DNA from: G965216695 sp965216695
Lineage (GTDB): Bacteria > Pseudomonadota > Gammaproteobacteria > Pseudomonadales > Azotimanducaceae
Direction of reading: 5' to 3'
Length of the DNA stretch: 64,000 bases
Assembly (NCBI GenBank): GCA_965216695.1
Contig: OZ244212.1
Coordinates: forward strand, 806,001 to 870,000
Shown here: positions 26,693 through 37,300 of the stretch, piece by piece
How positions within the stretch are numbered: the stretch's first letter is position 1
How the letters are laid out: each line of letters opens with the position of its first letter
The notes under the pieces: generated by a model
The model's input: only the letters and a program-made list of their open reading frames with translations
Databases searched by the model: none
Told to the model about the DNA's origin: nothing
Translations under genes and position numbers: made by a program

Positions 26693-27994
26693 ATGCCTGC
26701 TCTGACCGAGCACCGGGCCTGGCGGCTCACCCTGTTCACGCTCCTCTACTTCGCCCAGGGCCTGCCGATAGCGGTCTTTGTGATCGCGCTGCCCGCACAA
26801 ATGGCCCAACAAGGGGTATCCCCCGGAGACATTGCCGGATTCATCGCGTGGGTCAGCCTGCCGTGGGGCCTCAAGTGGGCGCTGGGCCCGGTCATGGACC
26901 GCTGGCAGTTTCGGCCGATGGGAAAGCGCCGCCCGTGGGCGCTTTTTGCACAGGGTATGAGCGCGATGGCGTTCCTGCTCCTCGCGCTGATCGACGATCC
27001 GGCAACCCAGATCGGCGCGTTAACCGTAGTCGGTGTCATCGTCAGCGCGTTTTCGGCGCTTCAGGACGTGGGTACCGACGGCATGGCCGTGGACATTCTG
27101 CCCGAACAGGAACGCGGCCGGGCAAACGCACTGATGGCGGCCGGGCAGGTTGCCGGGTACTCCTCTTTCGCAGCCCTCACATCCTACGCGCTGAATCACT
27201 GGACGATGCAGACCACTGCGCTCATGTGTGCAACACCAATCGTGCTGGTCTTCGTGTTGCTGCTCTGGATTACCGAAAGGCCCGGTGAGCGTCGCCTGCC
27301 CTGGAGTGTCGGCGACGATCTTACCGACAGAAGCGACCGCGTCACACCAACCTTCGTCCAGATAGCCACCCGGTTGTGGTCGGCTATGCTTGGGCCCGCG
27401 AGTCTACTGCTGATTGCCGCAGAAACGCTGAACCGCATGCGAGACGGCATTGCACTGGCCCTGCTCCCGGTAGTTGCTGTGCAGGACTTCGGCTACACGG
27501 CAACCGAGTGGACAACGTTCTCGAGCATTGCGCAGGGTATCGCGGCCGGAGTTGGCATCGCGTTCGGCTGGGTGATTGACCGCTGGGGCGCGCCGCGGCT
27601 GTTCGCGGTCGGAATGGCCATCAGCACCGCGCTATCGCTGCTGATTGCCGCTACGAACCTGCTGGGCGGAAACGGCGAGGCCGCGATGGGCGCTTATGTC
27701 GCCATGAGCCTGGTGACACAGATCGGTTTCGTTGCGTTCATTGCCGCAGCAATGGGAATCTGTTCTCCGGCAGCCGCGGCAACGCAATTCGCCGTGTACA
27801 TGTCGCTTGCAAACCTAGCTCGCTCGATCGGCGGATACCTCTATCAATGGGCCGGCGACGTGAGCCGGACGGACAGTTTCCTGATCATGGCGGCGCTGAC
27901 GGCAATCGCGGCTGTCGCGCTGATTGTGCTGGTTCGCATACAGACCACGACCGCGCGCACGCCCCCTGCGGCGCCGGACCTGCTGCCGCCCTGA
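26693..27994 (+). CDS. MFS transporter, AmpG-like
   Basis: 433 residues with about 12 membrane segments. The N-terminus (LTLFTLLYFAQGLPIAVFVI) and the FIAWVSLPWGLKWALGPVMDRW region resemble the AmpG/PAT branch of the major facilitator superfamily, which includes muropeptide and acetyl-CoA carriers. A QDVGTDGMAVDIL loop lies in helix 4-5. No ribosome site is evident, but the frame and hydrophobic pattern are clear. Followed after 45 nt by the CYP153-like gene on the same strand. The substrate is uncertain. Confidence 0.82.
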   Translation: MPALTEHRAWRLTLFTLLYFAQGLPIAVFVIALPAQMAQQGVSPGDIAGFIAWVSLPWGLKWALGPVMDRWQFRPMGKRRPWALFAQGMSAMAFLLLALIDDPATQIGALTVVGVIVSAFSALQDVGTDGMAVDILPEQERGRANALMAAGQVAGYSSFAALTSYALNHWTMQTTALMCATPIVLVFVLLLWITERPGERRLPWSVGDDLTDRSDRVTPTFVQIATRLWSAMLGPASLLLIAAETLNRMRDGIALALLPVVAVQDFGYTATEWTTFSSIAQGIAAGVGIAFGWVIDRWGAPRLFAVGMAISTALSLLIAATNLLGGNGEAAMGAYVAMSLVTQIGFVAFIAAAMGICSPAAAATQFAVYMSLANLARSIGGYLYQWAGDVSRTDSFLIMAALTAIAAVALIVLVRIQTTTARTPPAAPDLLPP

Positions 27995-28039
27995 GACTCG
28001 CGCGCTATACTCGGGCGAAACGTCGAGGCGAAGCGAATC

Positions 28040-29350
28040 ATGGCGTCCAACTACCCGTCCCTGGAACAACGCATTCAGAAAAGCGGCGACTACGTCGGCC
28101 GGCGCCGCAGACGGGTGGCGATCGACCCAGCCGAGAATCCGTATGACCTCCCGCTCGACGCAATCAACGTTGCAAACCCTGAGCTGTTCAAGCACGACGC
28201 GTTCGGCAGATACTTCAAACGTCTACGCGACGAAGCGCCTGTGCACTACTGCGCAGAAAGCCAGTATGGCCCGTACTGGTCCATCACCCGCTACAAAGAC
28301 ATCATCGAAATCGATCGACGCCACTCGGAATTTTCGTCCGATCACCAATTCGGCGGCGTCACGATCATGGGCACTCCCGGTTCGGCGAACGAGATACCCA
28401 TGTTCATACAGATGGACCCGCCCAAGCACGATCGACAGCGGCTCAGCGTAGCGCCTCGATTCACCCAGCGGAGTCTCGGTGAATTGGCCGACACCATCCG
28501 CAGCCGCGCAATTCGCATCATCGACAATCTGCCGCGCAACGAAACGTTCGACTGGGTCGAGCACGTGTCGGTCGAACTCACGAGTCAAATGCTCGCGACG
28601 TTGTTCGACGTACCGCAATCCGACCGGCATCAGCTGATTCAGTGGTCGAATATTGTGAGCAATGCGGACAATCCCGAATACGTAGACCGGGCGGCCACCT
28701 TCTACCAGGCTCTTATCGACTGCGGCGACTACTTCCAAGCACTATGGAACGAGCGCGTGCGGAATCCGGGCAACGATCTGATATCGATGCTTGCGCACGG
28801 TGAGAGTACACGCGACATGGAGGCCCGCGAACTACTCGGCAACGTCGTACTGCTGCTCGTGGGCGGCAACGATACAACGCGCAACTCCATCAGCGGGGGA
28901 TTGTTGGCGCTGAATCAGTTTCCGGACGAATATGCCAAGCTGCGTGCGGCACCAGATCTGGTCGAATCCATGGTGCCGGAAATCATCCGTTGGCAGACAC
29001 CCCTAACACATATGCGGCGTACGGCGTCCTGCGACGTATCGTTTCGCGGCCAGCGCATCCGGGCTGGCGATGCTGTCATTATGTGGTACATATCGGGCAA
29101 TCGGGATGAGCGGGTCATCGATGACCCTGACCGTTTCATCATCGACCGCAAGCGCCCGCGCGAGCATCTTTCCTTCGGATTCGGCATTCACCGTTGCCTC
29201 GGCAACCGGCTCGCAGAGATGCAATTGCGGATTCTTTGGGAAGAGCTGCTGGCACGGACAGAACAGATCGAAATCGTTGGGCCTCCTGTTCGCGTCAGCT
29301 CGTGTCTGTTCCGCGCGATTCAGACGATGCCGGTGCGTATCAGCGCTTGA
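28040..29350 (+). CDS. cytochrome P450, CYP153-like
   Basis: 436 residues. Haem motif HLSFGFGIHRCLGNR with Cys386; I-helix LLLVGGNDTTRNS with the GGNDTTRN sequence typical of CYP153; ExxR in PEIIRW. CYP153 enzymes hydroxylate the terminal carbon of alkanes, fatty acids and some terpenes. They need a ferredoxin and a ferredoxin reductase; two ferredoxins occur at 52218 and 56802, but no reductase is in the window. A GAGG-like site precedes the ATG. Its 3' end overlaps the convergent GT-C-like gene by 11 nt. Confidence 0.9.
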   Translation: MASNYPSLEQRIQKSGDYVGRRRRRVAIDPAENPYDLPLDAINVANPELFKHDAFGRYFKRLRDEAPVHYCAESQYGPYWSITRYKDIIEIDRRHSEFSSDHQFGGVTIMGTPGSANEIPMFIQMDPPKHDRQRLSVAPRFTQRSLGELADTIRSRAIRIIDNLPRNETFDWVEHVSVELTSQMLATLFDVPQSDRHQLIQWSNIVSNADNPEYVDRAATFYQALIDCGDYFQALWNERVRNPGNDLISMLAHGESTRDMEARELLGNVVLLLVGGNDTTRNSISGGLLALNQFPDEYAKLRAAPDLVESMVPEIIRWQTPLTHMRRTASCDVSFRGQRIRAGDAVIMWYISGNRDERVIDDPDRFIIDRKRPREHLSFGFGIHRCLGNRLAEMQLRILWEELLARTEQIEIVGPPVRVSSCLFRAIQTMPVRISA

Positions 29351-30869
29351 CCACGCGCCGGCGCATGAAGAGCGCGCGCAGAACAACGGCCCACCCCACG
29401 AACGTCAGAAACAGCACCACCGGCATCCAAACCATAACGTAGCGCGGCAGCGCTACTTGAACGAGCGCAGTCGCAAAAAGGTAAGCGTGCACGCTCATTG
29501 CGAGAACGCTCAGATAGCGAATCGTCGGACGCTGCGTGAACGGACTCCACACCACGCAAAGCGCGCTGATGATGAAAAACAGATTGACCCAGACGTTCCA
29601 GAAGTTGTTCAGATATCGCCAGACCACATCGCCCAGCGACAGCCAGTTAACGCCCAGCTCCACCTCGTAGATTGCGCTGCCAGGCCGCGCTTCGATTCCA
29701 TTCGCGTAGCGCTCGGCGTTGGTCTGCACTTCCTCGCGGGAGGTATCAAGCGCGTCCGACAAGCGCTTCGCGTACGATTTACCGTTGGAAAACGCCATAC
29801 GCACCAGGCCGAGATAGTGCGCAGCAACATGCCGTGCGTACGCGACCCGGTTTGCCTCTACCGTCTCCAGCGCCAATTTGCGGGCCAACGCGTCGATGTC
29901 CGCCCAGTACGCGGCATCGCGCACCCCGGGCTCGTCCTCCTGAGGCCCGAACAACCAGAACTCCAGGTCCGGAAAAACCGTATCCCACAACAGCAGGTTG
30001 TATTCCGCACTGGTAACCACCCGGTACACCGCAGGGTAGGGTAACGGGTCGGGCCGCGCGGCGACGATCGGCGCTACGTCTTGCGCGATCTTCGTTTTCA
30101 GCGTGGCGTATTCGCCCTCGCTCGTGGGTTCTATCGCCCACGCAACGTGCCCGAGAAGGGACAACCCCCCCATTGCCTGCAGGGTTCGCTCGCCGTGGCG
30201 CTGCTGGCTGATCATGCTCGCCCCTGCAATCATGATGCCCGCGGCAACAACAAGTGCCACAGGTTGCCGCCAAGACAGACCCCGCCAGCACACCACAAAC
30301 AGCCAGAGAACACCGGCCAACAGAAACATTCCGCTCGGTTTCAACGCAATCGCGAGCCCGGTCGCGGCCCCCAACATCGCCCAGGCTTGCCAGGATGCAT
30401 GGTGCACACACCAGGCCGCACTCGCACAGAAAATGAGAATCGCGGCGCACAGGAAGGCCTCCGTCAGCACGAAAAGTGCCTGCATAGTGAATGCAGCGTG
30501 TCCCAACGCGACGATCGCTACCACCAGGACAACGAGCCACAGGCCCGTGACGCGGGCCGCCGACCAGACGAACGCAGCCAGCGCGCAGATGAGTACGGCC
30601 AACTGCAGCGATGGCAGTATCGCCGGGAACGCGCCGATCTGAATCAAACCCTGCAACAGGAGCGGGTACGCAGGCGGCCTCATGAACGCCCAATCCAGGT
30701 AGCTCGCCGAATCGGCACGGACCAGCGCATCCAGCCCGTACACGTTGAAATACAGGCTGGAGAAGTAAGCGGCAACGACCCCGGTAACAACCACGAAAAC
30801 CGCAAACCCGGACGCACGCATCAGATTGTAATCCTGCCCGGGAATGCTCTTGTCTGGCGTTCGCGTCAT
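29340..30869 (-). CDS. GT-C-like multi-pass membrane protein
   Basis: 509 residues with about 10 membrane helices. Between helices 1 and 2 lies DALVRADSASYLDWAF, and further on WAFMRPPAYPLLLQG, which recalls the acidic-loop layout of GT-C glycosyltransferases (ArnT/PMT type). The C-terminal part contains a long soluble loop and then more helices. Probably transfers a lipid-linked sugar, but this is a fold-level guess. The ATG overlaps the stop of the lipoprotein gene (ATGA), so the two are coupled. Confidence 0.65.
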   Translation of the reverse strand: MTRTPDKSIPGQDYNLMRASGFAVFVVVTGVVAAYFSSLYFNVYGLDALVRADSASYLDWAFMRPPAYPLLLQGLIQIGAFPAILPSLQLAVLICALAAFVWSAARVTGLWLVVLVVAIVALGHAAFTMQALFVLTEAFLCAAILIFCASAAWCVHHASWQAWAMLGAATGLAIALKPSGMFLLAGVLWLFVVCWRGLSWRQPVALVVAAGIMIAGASMISQQRHGERTLQAMGGLSLLGHVAWAIEPTSEGEYATLKTKIAQDVAPIVAARPDPLPYPAVYRVVTSAEYNLLLWDTVFPDLEFWLFGPQEDEPGVRDAAYWADIDALARKLALETVEANRVAYARHVAAHYLGLVRMAFSNGKSYAKRLSDALDTSREEVQTNAERYANGIEARPGSAIYEVELGVNWLSLGDVVWRYLNNFWNVWVNLFFIISALCVVWSPFTQRPTIRYLSVLAMSVHAYLFATALVQVALPRYVMVWMPVVLFLTFVGWAVVLRALFMRRRVVKR

Positions 30870-31810
30870 GGACCCTTCTCTGCGCCGACGGGGCTTTCCA
30901 ACGCGGCCCCTTGACCCGGAACCGAGCGACGCATCTTGAAGGCTACTACGGAGGCTTTAGCGGCATCCGCTACGCCATAGAACGCGCGATCCCCGGCGGC
31001 GTTGCGCACGCCGAACACAACTTCGCGGTCGCCGCTCAGGTTCACCACTTCATCGCAGTCGAGCGCATGCGATTCGAAATGGGCAATCAAGAGTTCGCCG
31101 AGCGTCCGCAGATGCACGGGTTCGGTGGTAGCGCCTACAAAGGCCCGGCCGTCACAGCGACCGACGAACGCACGCAGGTAACGCGGCAGACGCAGTTCCC
31201 GCTCGGTAATGTCTAGCCCACCCCGCTCAATGATGCCGGGCCCCACCTGCATTGCAGACTCGAATAGGCCTGGATGGAAGGCTTCCCGTTCCACCACGCC
31301 TATGTCATCGCCCCGTGTCCCGAGAATGCGCGTGTACCCGTGCCGCTGCACCTCGCTGATCAGAACCCCATCAACCTGCAGCAGACCAAGGGGCGCCGCC
31401 GGGCTGAAGTGCTGAACGAAGCCACTGCCTATCACAACGGAGTACGTCGCCAGAAGGTCGATCGGCAAAATCCCGTGCGGGGTTGCATTACCTTTACCCA
31501 CAATCTCAGGGACGTACGTCTCCATCGGTAGTTCTAGCGCCACGGCGATTGGGCTCGACGCGTCACCGGCGAGTACGCGGTGCACCACCGCATCCGCCGG
31601 CGCGTTCGACTCAAGCCATTCGCCGAACGCGTCAATCCCAGCCGATTGCGGCGGCATTGGCGAACCACCGTCGATACGCACGCCAAGCGTCTGAACCGGT
31701 TCGAGTGCGGCGCGCTCACTTGCTGGGGAACCGTCCCCGCAACCCGCGAGCAGCTGCAACAGCGTCCACCCGGCAACGCCCGCAGCAATCGACCGATCCC
31801 TACGCCGCAT
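30866..31810 (-). CDS. lipoprotein, unknown (possibly phosphodiester glycosidase-like)
   Basis: 314 residues. Signal sequence with a lipobox (LLQLLAGCGDG), so membrane-tethered. The body has beta-rich segments (YSVVIGSGFVQHFSPAAPLG, LLQVDGVLISEV, FVGRCDGRAFVGAT) that loosely resemble NAGPA-type phosphodiester glycosidases, but no diagnostic motif is convincing. ATG 31810 or the GTG directly before it is the start, after GAGGGG. It starts 15 nt after the ThDP enzyme and overlaps the GT-C-like gene, so the three probably form one transcript. Confidence 0.6.
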   Translation of the reverse strand: MRRRDRSIAAGVAGWTLLQLLAGCGDGSPASERAALEPVQTLGVRIDGGSPMPPQSAGIDAFGEWLESNAPADAVVHRVLAGDASSPIAVALELPMETYVPEIVGKGNATPHGILPIDLLATYSVVIGSGFVQHFSPAAPLGLLQVDGVLISEVQRHGYTRILGTRGDDIGVVEREAFHPGLFESAMQVGPGIIERGGLDITERELRLPRYLRAFVGRCDGRAFVGATTEPVHLRTLGELLIAHFESHALDCDEVVNLSGDREVVFGVRNAAGDRAFYGVADAAKASVVAFKMRRSVPGQGAALESPVGAEKGP

Positions 31811-31825
31811 CACCCCTCGGCAACC

Positions 31826-33457
31826 TCAACCTTCGGAGATTGCAATTTCCTTCGCCGTAATAAACTCCAGCAGCGCCGGTTGGCCGCGCTCGGTGGCATC
31901 GATGCCGCGCTGCAGTGCAGCCCGGATATCACCCGGATCGGTAATCCGCTCACCGTAGCCTCCAAACGCTTTCGCCATGTCCGCATAGTTTCCCGATATA
32001 TCGGTCGAACGGTATTTCTCCGTTGAAACCTGCATGATCGGTATTTCGATCGCCATCGAGAAATTATTGAAGAGAATCGACAGAATCGGGATCTTCTCGC
32101 GAACCGCCGTTTCGAAATCCATACCCGTGAAACCAATGGCCGCATCGCCCCACACGTTGATGCAGAGTTTGTCCGGTTGCGCCAGTTTGGCGCCCATTGC
32201 GAGTCCGAGTCCATAGCCGAGCTGCGTCGTCTTTCCCCAACCAATATAACTTAGCGGCGTCGTCGACTCCCAGAACGGCGTGAGTTGATCTCTGGGGCTT
32301 CCGGCATCATGGGTAATGACACATCGTGATTTATCTACCAACGTATCGAGTTCGTGGATGACCCGGTACGGGTTGATCGGTTTGTCGTCCGCCTCAAGCT
32401 TCTCCCGCCAAGACGCGAGCCACGCTGCCTTGCTTTCCGCAATTCGCCCGGTGATGCCGCGGCGCGCCTCCGCCGCGTCAAGCGGTTGATCGGCCATAGC
32501 TGTGTTCAACGCATCGAGCGTCAGCGCAGCGTCGCCGATCAGCCCGATCTGAGCCGGGACGTCCTTATTCAAATCCAGCGCATCTGCGGTCGCATGAATG
32601 ATCGTCTTGCCCCGCGGCATCCGGACCCCGAATCCGGTGAGTGCAAAGCTGCAACCCACACCCAGGATCACGTCAGCGTCGTTAAGATACTCGATCACCG
32701 TCGAGGAATTCGCGCGACCGCCCGACCCGAGCGACAACGGATGGTTTTCGGGAAACGCGCTTTTCCCTTCGATACTCGTCGTTACCGGAATACGCCATGC
32801 TTCAGCCAGCGCACGCAACGGCTCCCAGGCGCGCGCGTAATGAACACCCTGACCGGCGTAAATCACCGGTTTCTTGGCGGCGGATAGAACCTCGGCCGCG
32901 CGCCGGACGTCCTCAGGATCCGGTGCGCTCCGTGTCGCAAAACTTGGAACATATTCCCAGTTCTCCGGGACCGGATCGTTGAACACATCCAACGGAATCT
33001 CGACAAGCACCGGACCCGGTCGGCCATTGCGAAGCCGGAAGAACGCGCGACGCATGACTTCGGGTAGTGCCTTGCCCATGGTCAACGGCTCGGCCCATTT
33101 CGTCACGTTGCGCATGTTCAGCGTGGAGTTGAAGTTGGGGTAGTAGTGGGCGAGCCGTCGCGGGTACCCGGCCGGCAGCACCAGCAGGGGGACCGATTCC
33201 GAAAACGCCTGGGCAACCCCGCCGAACGCATTCTCCGCGCCCGGGCCGTGCTGCATGCAGAACACGCCTATCGCTTTGCCTGAACTCAGCCTTGAGTAGG
33301 CATCCGCCATGTGCAGGCCAACCCGCTCCTGGCGCACGATCACGGTACGAATGTCCACCGCCGCGGCTGCCTCGATCAGCGGATTCACCGGATAGGCAAA
33401 CAGAATCTCCACGCCCTCGGCTTTCAGAACGCTCGCAATGCCTTCACTGACGTTCAT
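31826..33457 (-). CDS. thiamine-diphosphate enzyme, acetolactate-synthase-like
   Basis: 543 residues with the three-domain layout of the POX/ALS family. The catalytic Glu is in VIVRQERVGLHMADAYSR, and the ThDP/Mg motif is GDAAIGFTGMDFETAVREKI ending in LFNN. Binds ThDP and decarboxylates a 2-keto acid or carboligates; acetolactate synthase, oxalyl-CoA decarboxylase and glyoxylate carboligase belong here. No ilvN-like regulatory subunit is adjacent, so a true biosynthetic ALS is doubtful. ATG 33457 follows GGGGAAC. Upstream lie a strong terminator and a tiny reading frame, suggesting attenuation. Confidence 0.85.
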   Translation of the reverse strand: MNVSEGIASVLKAEGVEILFAYPVNPLIEAAAAVDIRTVIVRQERVGLHMADAYSRLSSGKAIGVFCMQHGPGAENAFGGVAQAFSESVPLLVLPAGYPRRLAHYYPNFNSTLNMRNVTKWAEPLTMGKALPEVMRRAFFRLRNGRPGPVLVEIPLDVFNDPVPENWEYVPSFATRSAPDPEDVRRAAEVLSAAKKPVIYAGQGVHYARAWEPLRALAEAWRIPVTTSIEGKSAFPENHPLSLGSGGRANSSTVIEYLNDADVILGVGCSFALTGFGVRMPRGKTIIHATADALDLNKDVPAQIGLIGDAALTLDALNTAMADQPLDAAEARRGITGRIAESKAAWLASWREKLEADDKPINPYRVIHELDTLVDKSRCVITHDAGSPRDQLTPFWESTTPLSYIGWGKTTQLGYGLGLAMGAKLAQPDKLCINVWGDAAIGFTGMDFETAVREKIPILSILFNNFSMAIEIPIMQVSTEKYRSTDISGNYADMAKAFGGYGERITDPGDIRAALQRGIDATERGQPALLEFITAKEIAISEG

Positions 33458-33493
33458 CTGTTCCCCGATTGGTTCTCGATGCACGACTTCCGG

Positions 33494-33522
33494 AAACGAA
33501 AAGGCCGGACTGACGTCCGGCC
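33494..33522 (-). terminator. Rho-independent terminator, probably an attenuator
   Basis: On the minus strand GGCCGGAC, loop GTCA, GTCCGGCC is a perfect 8-bp GC-rich stem followed by TTTTCGTTT. It ends only about 36 nt before the start of the ThDP gene and begins 26 nt after the stop of the 11-codon frame at 33548-33583. A terminator inside a leader fits transcription attenuation. Confidence 0.7.
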
Positions 33523-33547
33523 CCCATTTCGACCTGTAAGGTCAATG

Positions 33548-33583
33548 TCAACGCAAAGCCTCACAGGCAAAACGGCTAGACAT
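33548..33583 (-). CDS. putative 11-residue leader peptide
   Basis: ATG to TGA encodes MSSRFACEALR. It is preceded by TAAGGAGGTGATC, a complete complement of the 16S rRNA 3' end, placed 1 nt before the ATG's A; initiation would be unusually strong though tightly spaced. GCCTGT (the Ala-Cys codons) can pair with ACAGGT downstream of the stop, competing with a GACCT-TAC-AGGTC hairpin just before the terminator. It has no repeated codon for one amino acid, so what stalling would sense is unclear; Cys is the only notable one. Confidence 0.45.
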   Translation of the reverse strand: MSSRFACEALR

Positions 33584-33797
33584 TGATCACCTCCTTATTT
33601 ATCCGCCCAACACGGCGTCGAATATAGTCCAACCCCCGATTCGTATCCAGCGCCGAAGCTGACAACTTTTCTCCCCATAACGGAGGCCTCTTTACATTCA
33701 CATTACATGGTGCTTATTTAGTCGCTGGGGAAATCGGACCGCCAGCGTTCACAATGGCAACAACAACAAGGCCATAAGGCCGGGATAGTAACCAAGG
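33584..33797. other. divergent intergenic region
   Basis: Contains the presumed promoter of the leader/ThDP transcript (minus) and of the BON-like gene (plus). It is AT-rich for this window around 33590-33710 (for example TTTACATTCACATTACATGG). No coding frame is convincing. Confidence 0.4.
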
Positions 33798-34382
33798 GTG
33801 CGTCGCACGCAGGTCTACACAGGTGGGTTTCTGGCAATCGGCCTCATATGGTCGCTCGCCGTGGCGTCGCTCGTCCCCGATATCGAGGCCGAACTGGTGT
33901 ACGCCGCCGAACACACGATCAGCAACGACTTTACGACCGCAGCGAGCTCTCTTGACGTCTCCGCCGCCGGCCAAACGCTCAGCGTGCACGGTATGGTGGA
34001 CACTGTCCATACGCGTCGGTCACTGCTGTCCGCATTACACGCCCTCCCAGGCGTGCTGCGCGTCGACGGCTACATCAGCGTTGCGCGTCGCGAGGACGCG
34101 CGCAAGCCGGGGTCGAAGCGAATCACAGACGACGATTTCGGCCGTCTTCCTGCGTCCCAGGCCTGGGCTGTCGCCGATGGGCAGCCGGCTGATGTCCACG
34201 ACCCACACCAGCTCGAGGGCCTGTCCGCAGAAATAAACGCCACGCTCGGTCAGCAGCTGACCGATACGCAGCAGACGCTTCAGTGCGGACTCCGTTCCAG
34301 CGGCTACACGGACAGTCGGTGCGTGGTACCCGCACTGCCCGTACGCGGTTCTGACTCTCATCGTGCGGGAAATTCGAAATAG
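33798..34382 (+). CDS. membrane-anchored BON-like domain protein
   Basis: 194 residues from GTG 33798, with CAAGG upstream. N-terminal membrane anchor (GGFLAIGLIWSLAVASLVPD). Residues about 45-100 (DVSAAGQTLSVHGMVDTVHT, LHALPGVLRVDGYISV) have the pattern of BON domains, which bind lipid or peptidoglycan-associated partners. The C-terminus is polar, with two cysteines (LQCGLRSS, SRCVVPAL). It lies 7 nt upstream of the giant coiled-coil gene and is surely co-transcribed with it. Function unknown; OmpA/BON proteins often span the periplasm. Confidence 0.7.
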   Translation: MRRTQVYTGGFLAIGLIWSLAVASLVPDIEAELVYAAEHTISNDFTTAASSLDVSAAGQTLSVHGMVDTVHTRRSLLSALHALPGVLRVDGYISVARREDARKPGSKRITDDDFGRLPASQAWAVADGQPADVHDPHQLEGLSAEINATLGQQLTDTQQTLQCGLRSSGYTDSRCVVPALPVRGSDSHRAGNSK

Positions 34383-34389
34383 GCTCACT

Positions 34390-37300
34390 ATGCTGTACTT
34401 ATCTCTGAAAATGCTCGCCTACCTGCTGGTTGCCGCCGCCGTCGGATTCATCGTCGCTGCGCTGATCTGGAATCCGGAGTTCGCCGGGCGCATCGGTCGC
34501 CAGACCAAACGCAAGGGGCGCACGCGACGCACCGAGCCCCGAACCCACACGGAGCCACTACCGGTAGCGGCCGCACCCGATCAGACGCGCATCATCAAAC
34601 GGCTCCAGAAGCGACTCGCAGACGAACAGCGCAATGTTCAGAAACTCAAGGCCGCCGCCGACGTTCAGTCCAATGAAGCCTCTACGCAGGCCGAAACGAT
34701 CCGCCGGCTGGAGACCCGTACGAGGACACTCGAGGAAGACAACAAGAAGCAGGCGGGGAATCTCAGCGAACAGGCACAGATGGAGACTCAGTTCTCACAG
34801 AAATTAGACCATCTGAACGAGCGGCTGAAAAACGAAAGCGCACGACTGAAACAAAAAGAAAGCGCACTCGCCAAGGCATCCGAAGAGACCATCGATCTGC
34901 AGGGACAGGTCACCCGAGCGCGTCAGGAACACGAGCGCCTGACGGCCGAACACGAACGCGTTCAGGCGGCAGGACAGGATCGGATCGACAAGCTGGGCCT
35001 CGACATCCAGCGCCTCACGCGCGACCTGGAGATCACCAACAAACAGAACGGAGAACTCCGGCGCGCCGTCGTCGACAAAGACAACCGCATCAGCCGGCTC
35101 AGCAAAGACAACGAGCAGCTTTCGGGACTCAATCAGCAACACGAACGTTCCAATGCGCAGGCGTCAAACCAGCTCTCGCACACGAAAGAAGCGCTAGCCG
35201 AACAACAACGCAAAGCCGAGCAACTGGTGGCGTTGCGCGCAGAACTCGTGACCGCGACCGAACAGCGCGACGAGGCACAAAAGGAGCTGAAAAAACTACG
35301 CACGTCCGAACGCGCGCTGCAGGCACAGCTTGCGTCCATGACCAACGACACTCACGAGAGCGAGCATTCGCTGCGCGCTGAATTGACGCTGGTGCGCAAA
35401 CAGCTCGACGACAACAGCATCAAGTTCAAGAGTCTTTCGGCGACGCATCAGTCCTTGCAGAACCAGTTCACCAAATCGACACAACTCGCCAGCAAGGTCC
35501 CTGCGCTGGAGCGCACGGTTCAGGATCTCGAGCAGGAGATTGCGGACCGGAACGAAAAGATCGCAGGACTGGAGGATACGTGCGAGCAACTGCGCAACGA
35601 GTCCTCAGAGGTGAGCGATGCGCTGAGCCGGGAACAGAACATTGCGAATCGCGTTCCGAAGCTCGAGCATCAACTGCAACAGGTGAAATCTGCGCTGGAC
35701 GCCCACGAGGCAAAACAGCCCGAACGGGATCGCGTTCGTCGCGTCGCCGCCCGTGTGCCCGATCTGGAAGCGGAAATCACATCGTTGCAACGCGACATGG
35801 CCGAACGCAACGACGCAAACGCCGCACTCACGACGGAACGCGAAGCGCTTACCGAACGCGTCCAGCAACTCGAGCTCAATCTGACCGAAGTAACGACGGA
35901 ACTCGGAGCCGAACGCAGCGCCAATCAGTCGCTCAGGCAGCGAGACATACCCAAACTCGAAAAGCGTCTCGCCGCTGCAGAACGCGAGCACAAGCACGCC
36001 AGAACGGAGTTGGCCGAATCACAGGCACTCGCTCGAGAACAGGAATCGAACGTCACAACGCTCGAACACGAGATAAGCCGGCTGGGTCAAGTGGCAACTG
36101 CGGACGCGGACCGGCACGCGGGAGAAGTCGCAAACCTGCAAGCGTCGCTGAAATCGGCGCTGGCGCACGGCGACGATCTCGACGCCAAATGCAGTCGGCT
36201 GAAGAGCGAACTGGATACCGAGCGGCAACGCGTACAGGCCCTCACGGGGAAAACTGCGCAGCTTGATGCAGCGCTGGTCGAAAAGTCCGACCAATACGAT
36301 GCATTAACCGCCGACCTACGGGCGAGCGAGAAACGCCTCGATGAAGCCCATCAGATCATTCGCGATCAGAAAGGTCGCATGACTGATCTGCAGACGACTC
36401 TGGACGCATCGAACGCAGCGTTAGAGGATGCTCGAGCGACCGCGCAGCGGGTGCCCGATCTGGAAGACCATGCCAGAAGTCTGCAAACTGAGCGCAACCA
36501 TCTGCAGCAACTGCTGAACCGAACCCTATCCAATCTGGACACCGCAACTCTGGATGCGCAACGGCTGCGATCCACGGTTAGCGTGCAACTGACCGAATTC
36601 GACGACGCGCTCACGGCCGCCGGCAACGCACTTTCAGAACGCCAGAACCGCATGAACACGCTGGAAAGCAATCTGGAAGCTGCGCGTGCAGAAAGCAGCC
36701 GCTTGAGTAAAGCCAACGAACAACGAGAAGCCAAACTGCGTCACAACGCGAACACGCTGCAACGCATAGCAACAGAGCGCGATGCGTTGCAGGCAGAGTT
36801 GACTGCGCTACGCAATGACGCTGCGGATGACGCGCGGCGAGCGGAGGAGGAGCTGATGCAACGAAACGACGAAGTAAAGAAGCTGCGAGAAGCACTGCGT
36901 GTGAGTGCTGCGCACAAACAACGCGCCGACAAGCTACAAACGCAGCTGACCGATGTTGCCGCGCGCTACGAAGAGTCGGAACGCGCGCTGGAAGCCGCGA
37001 ACGCTACCGTACGAGCCGCAGAACAAGCAGCAACTACCACCGCAAAACGCCACGACAACCGTGTTCAGGAACTGGAGACGCGCAACGCGCAGCTCAGTGC
37101 AATGGTGAACGACCTGCGCGCGCAACTGGAACAGATTCCGGCACTGGAAGACGAACTCACGGCGTACCAGCACAAACTCGACGCGGCGGCACAACGCGCG
37201 GTAACTCTCGACTCGGAACTATCGGCGGTTCAATCCGAGACGCGTGCGCAACACGAAAACAACAAAGCATTGATTGCCTCTCTGGAGTCAGCCAACGACG

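Noticed and set aside
33585..33597. Plus-strand GATCACCTCCTTA resembles the 3' end of 16S rRNA.
   Set aside because: Only 13 bases match, and on the minus strand it is simply a complete Shine-Dalgarno sequence before a short frame.
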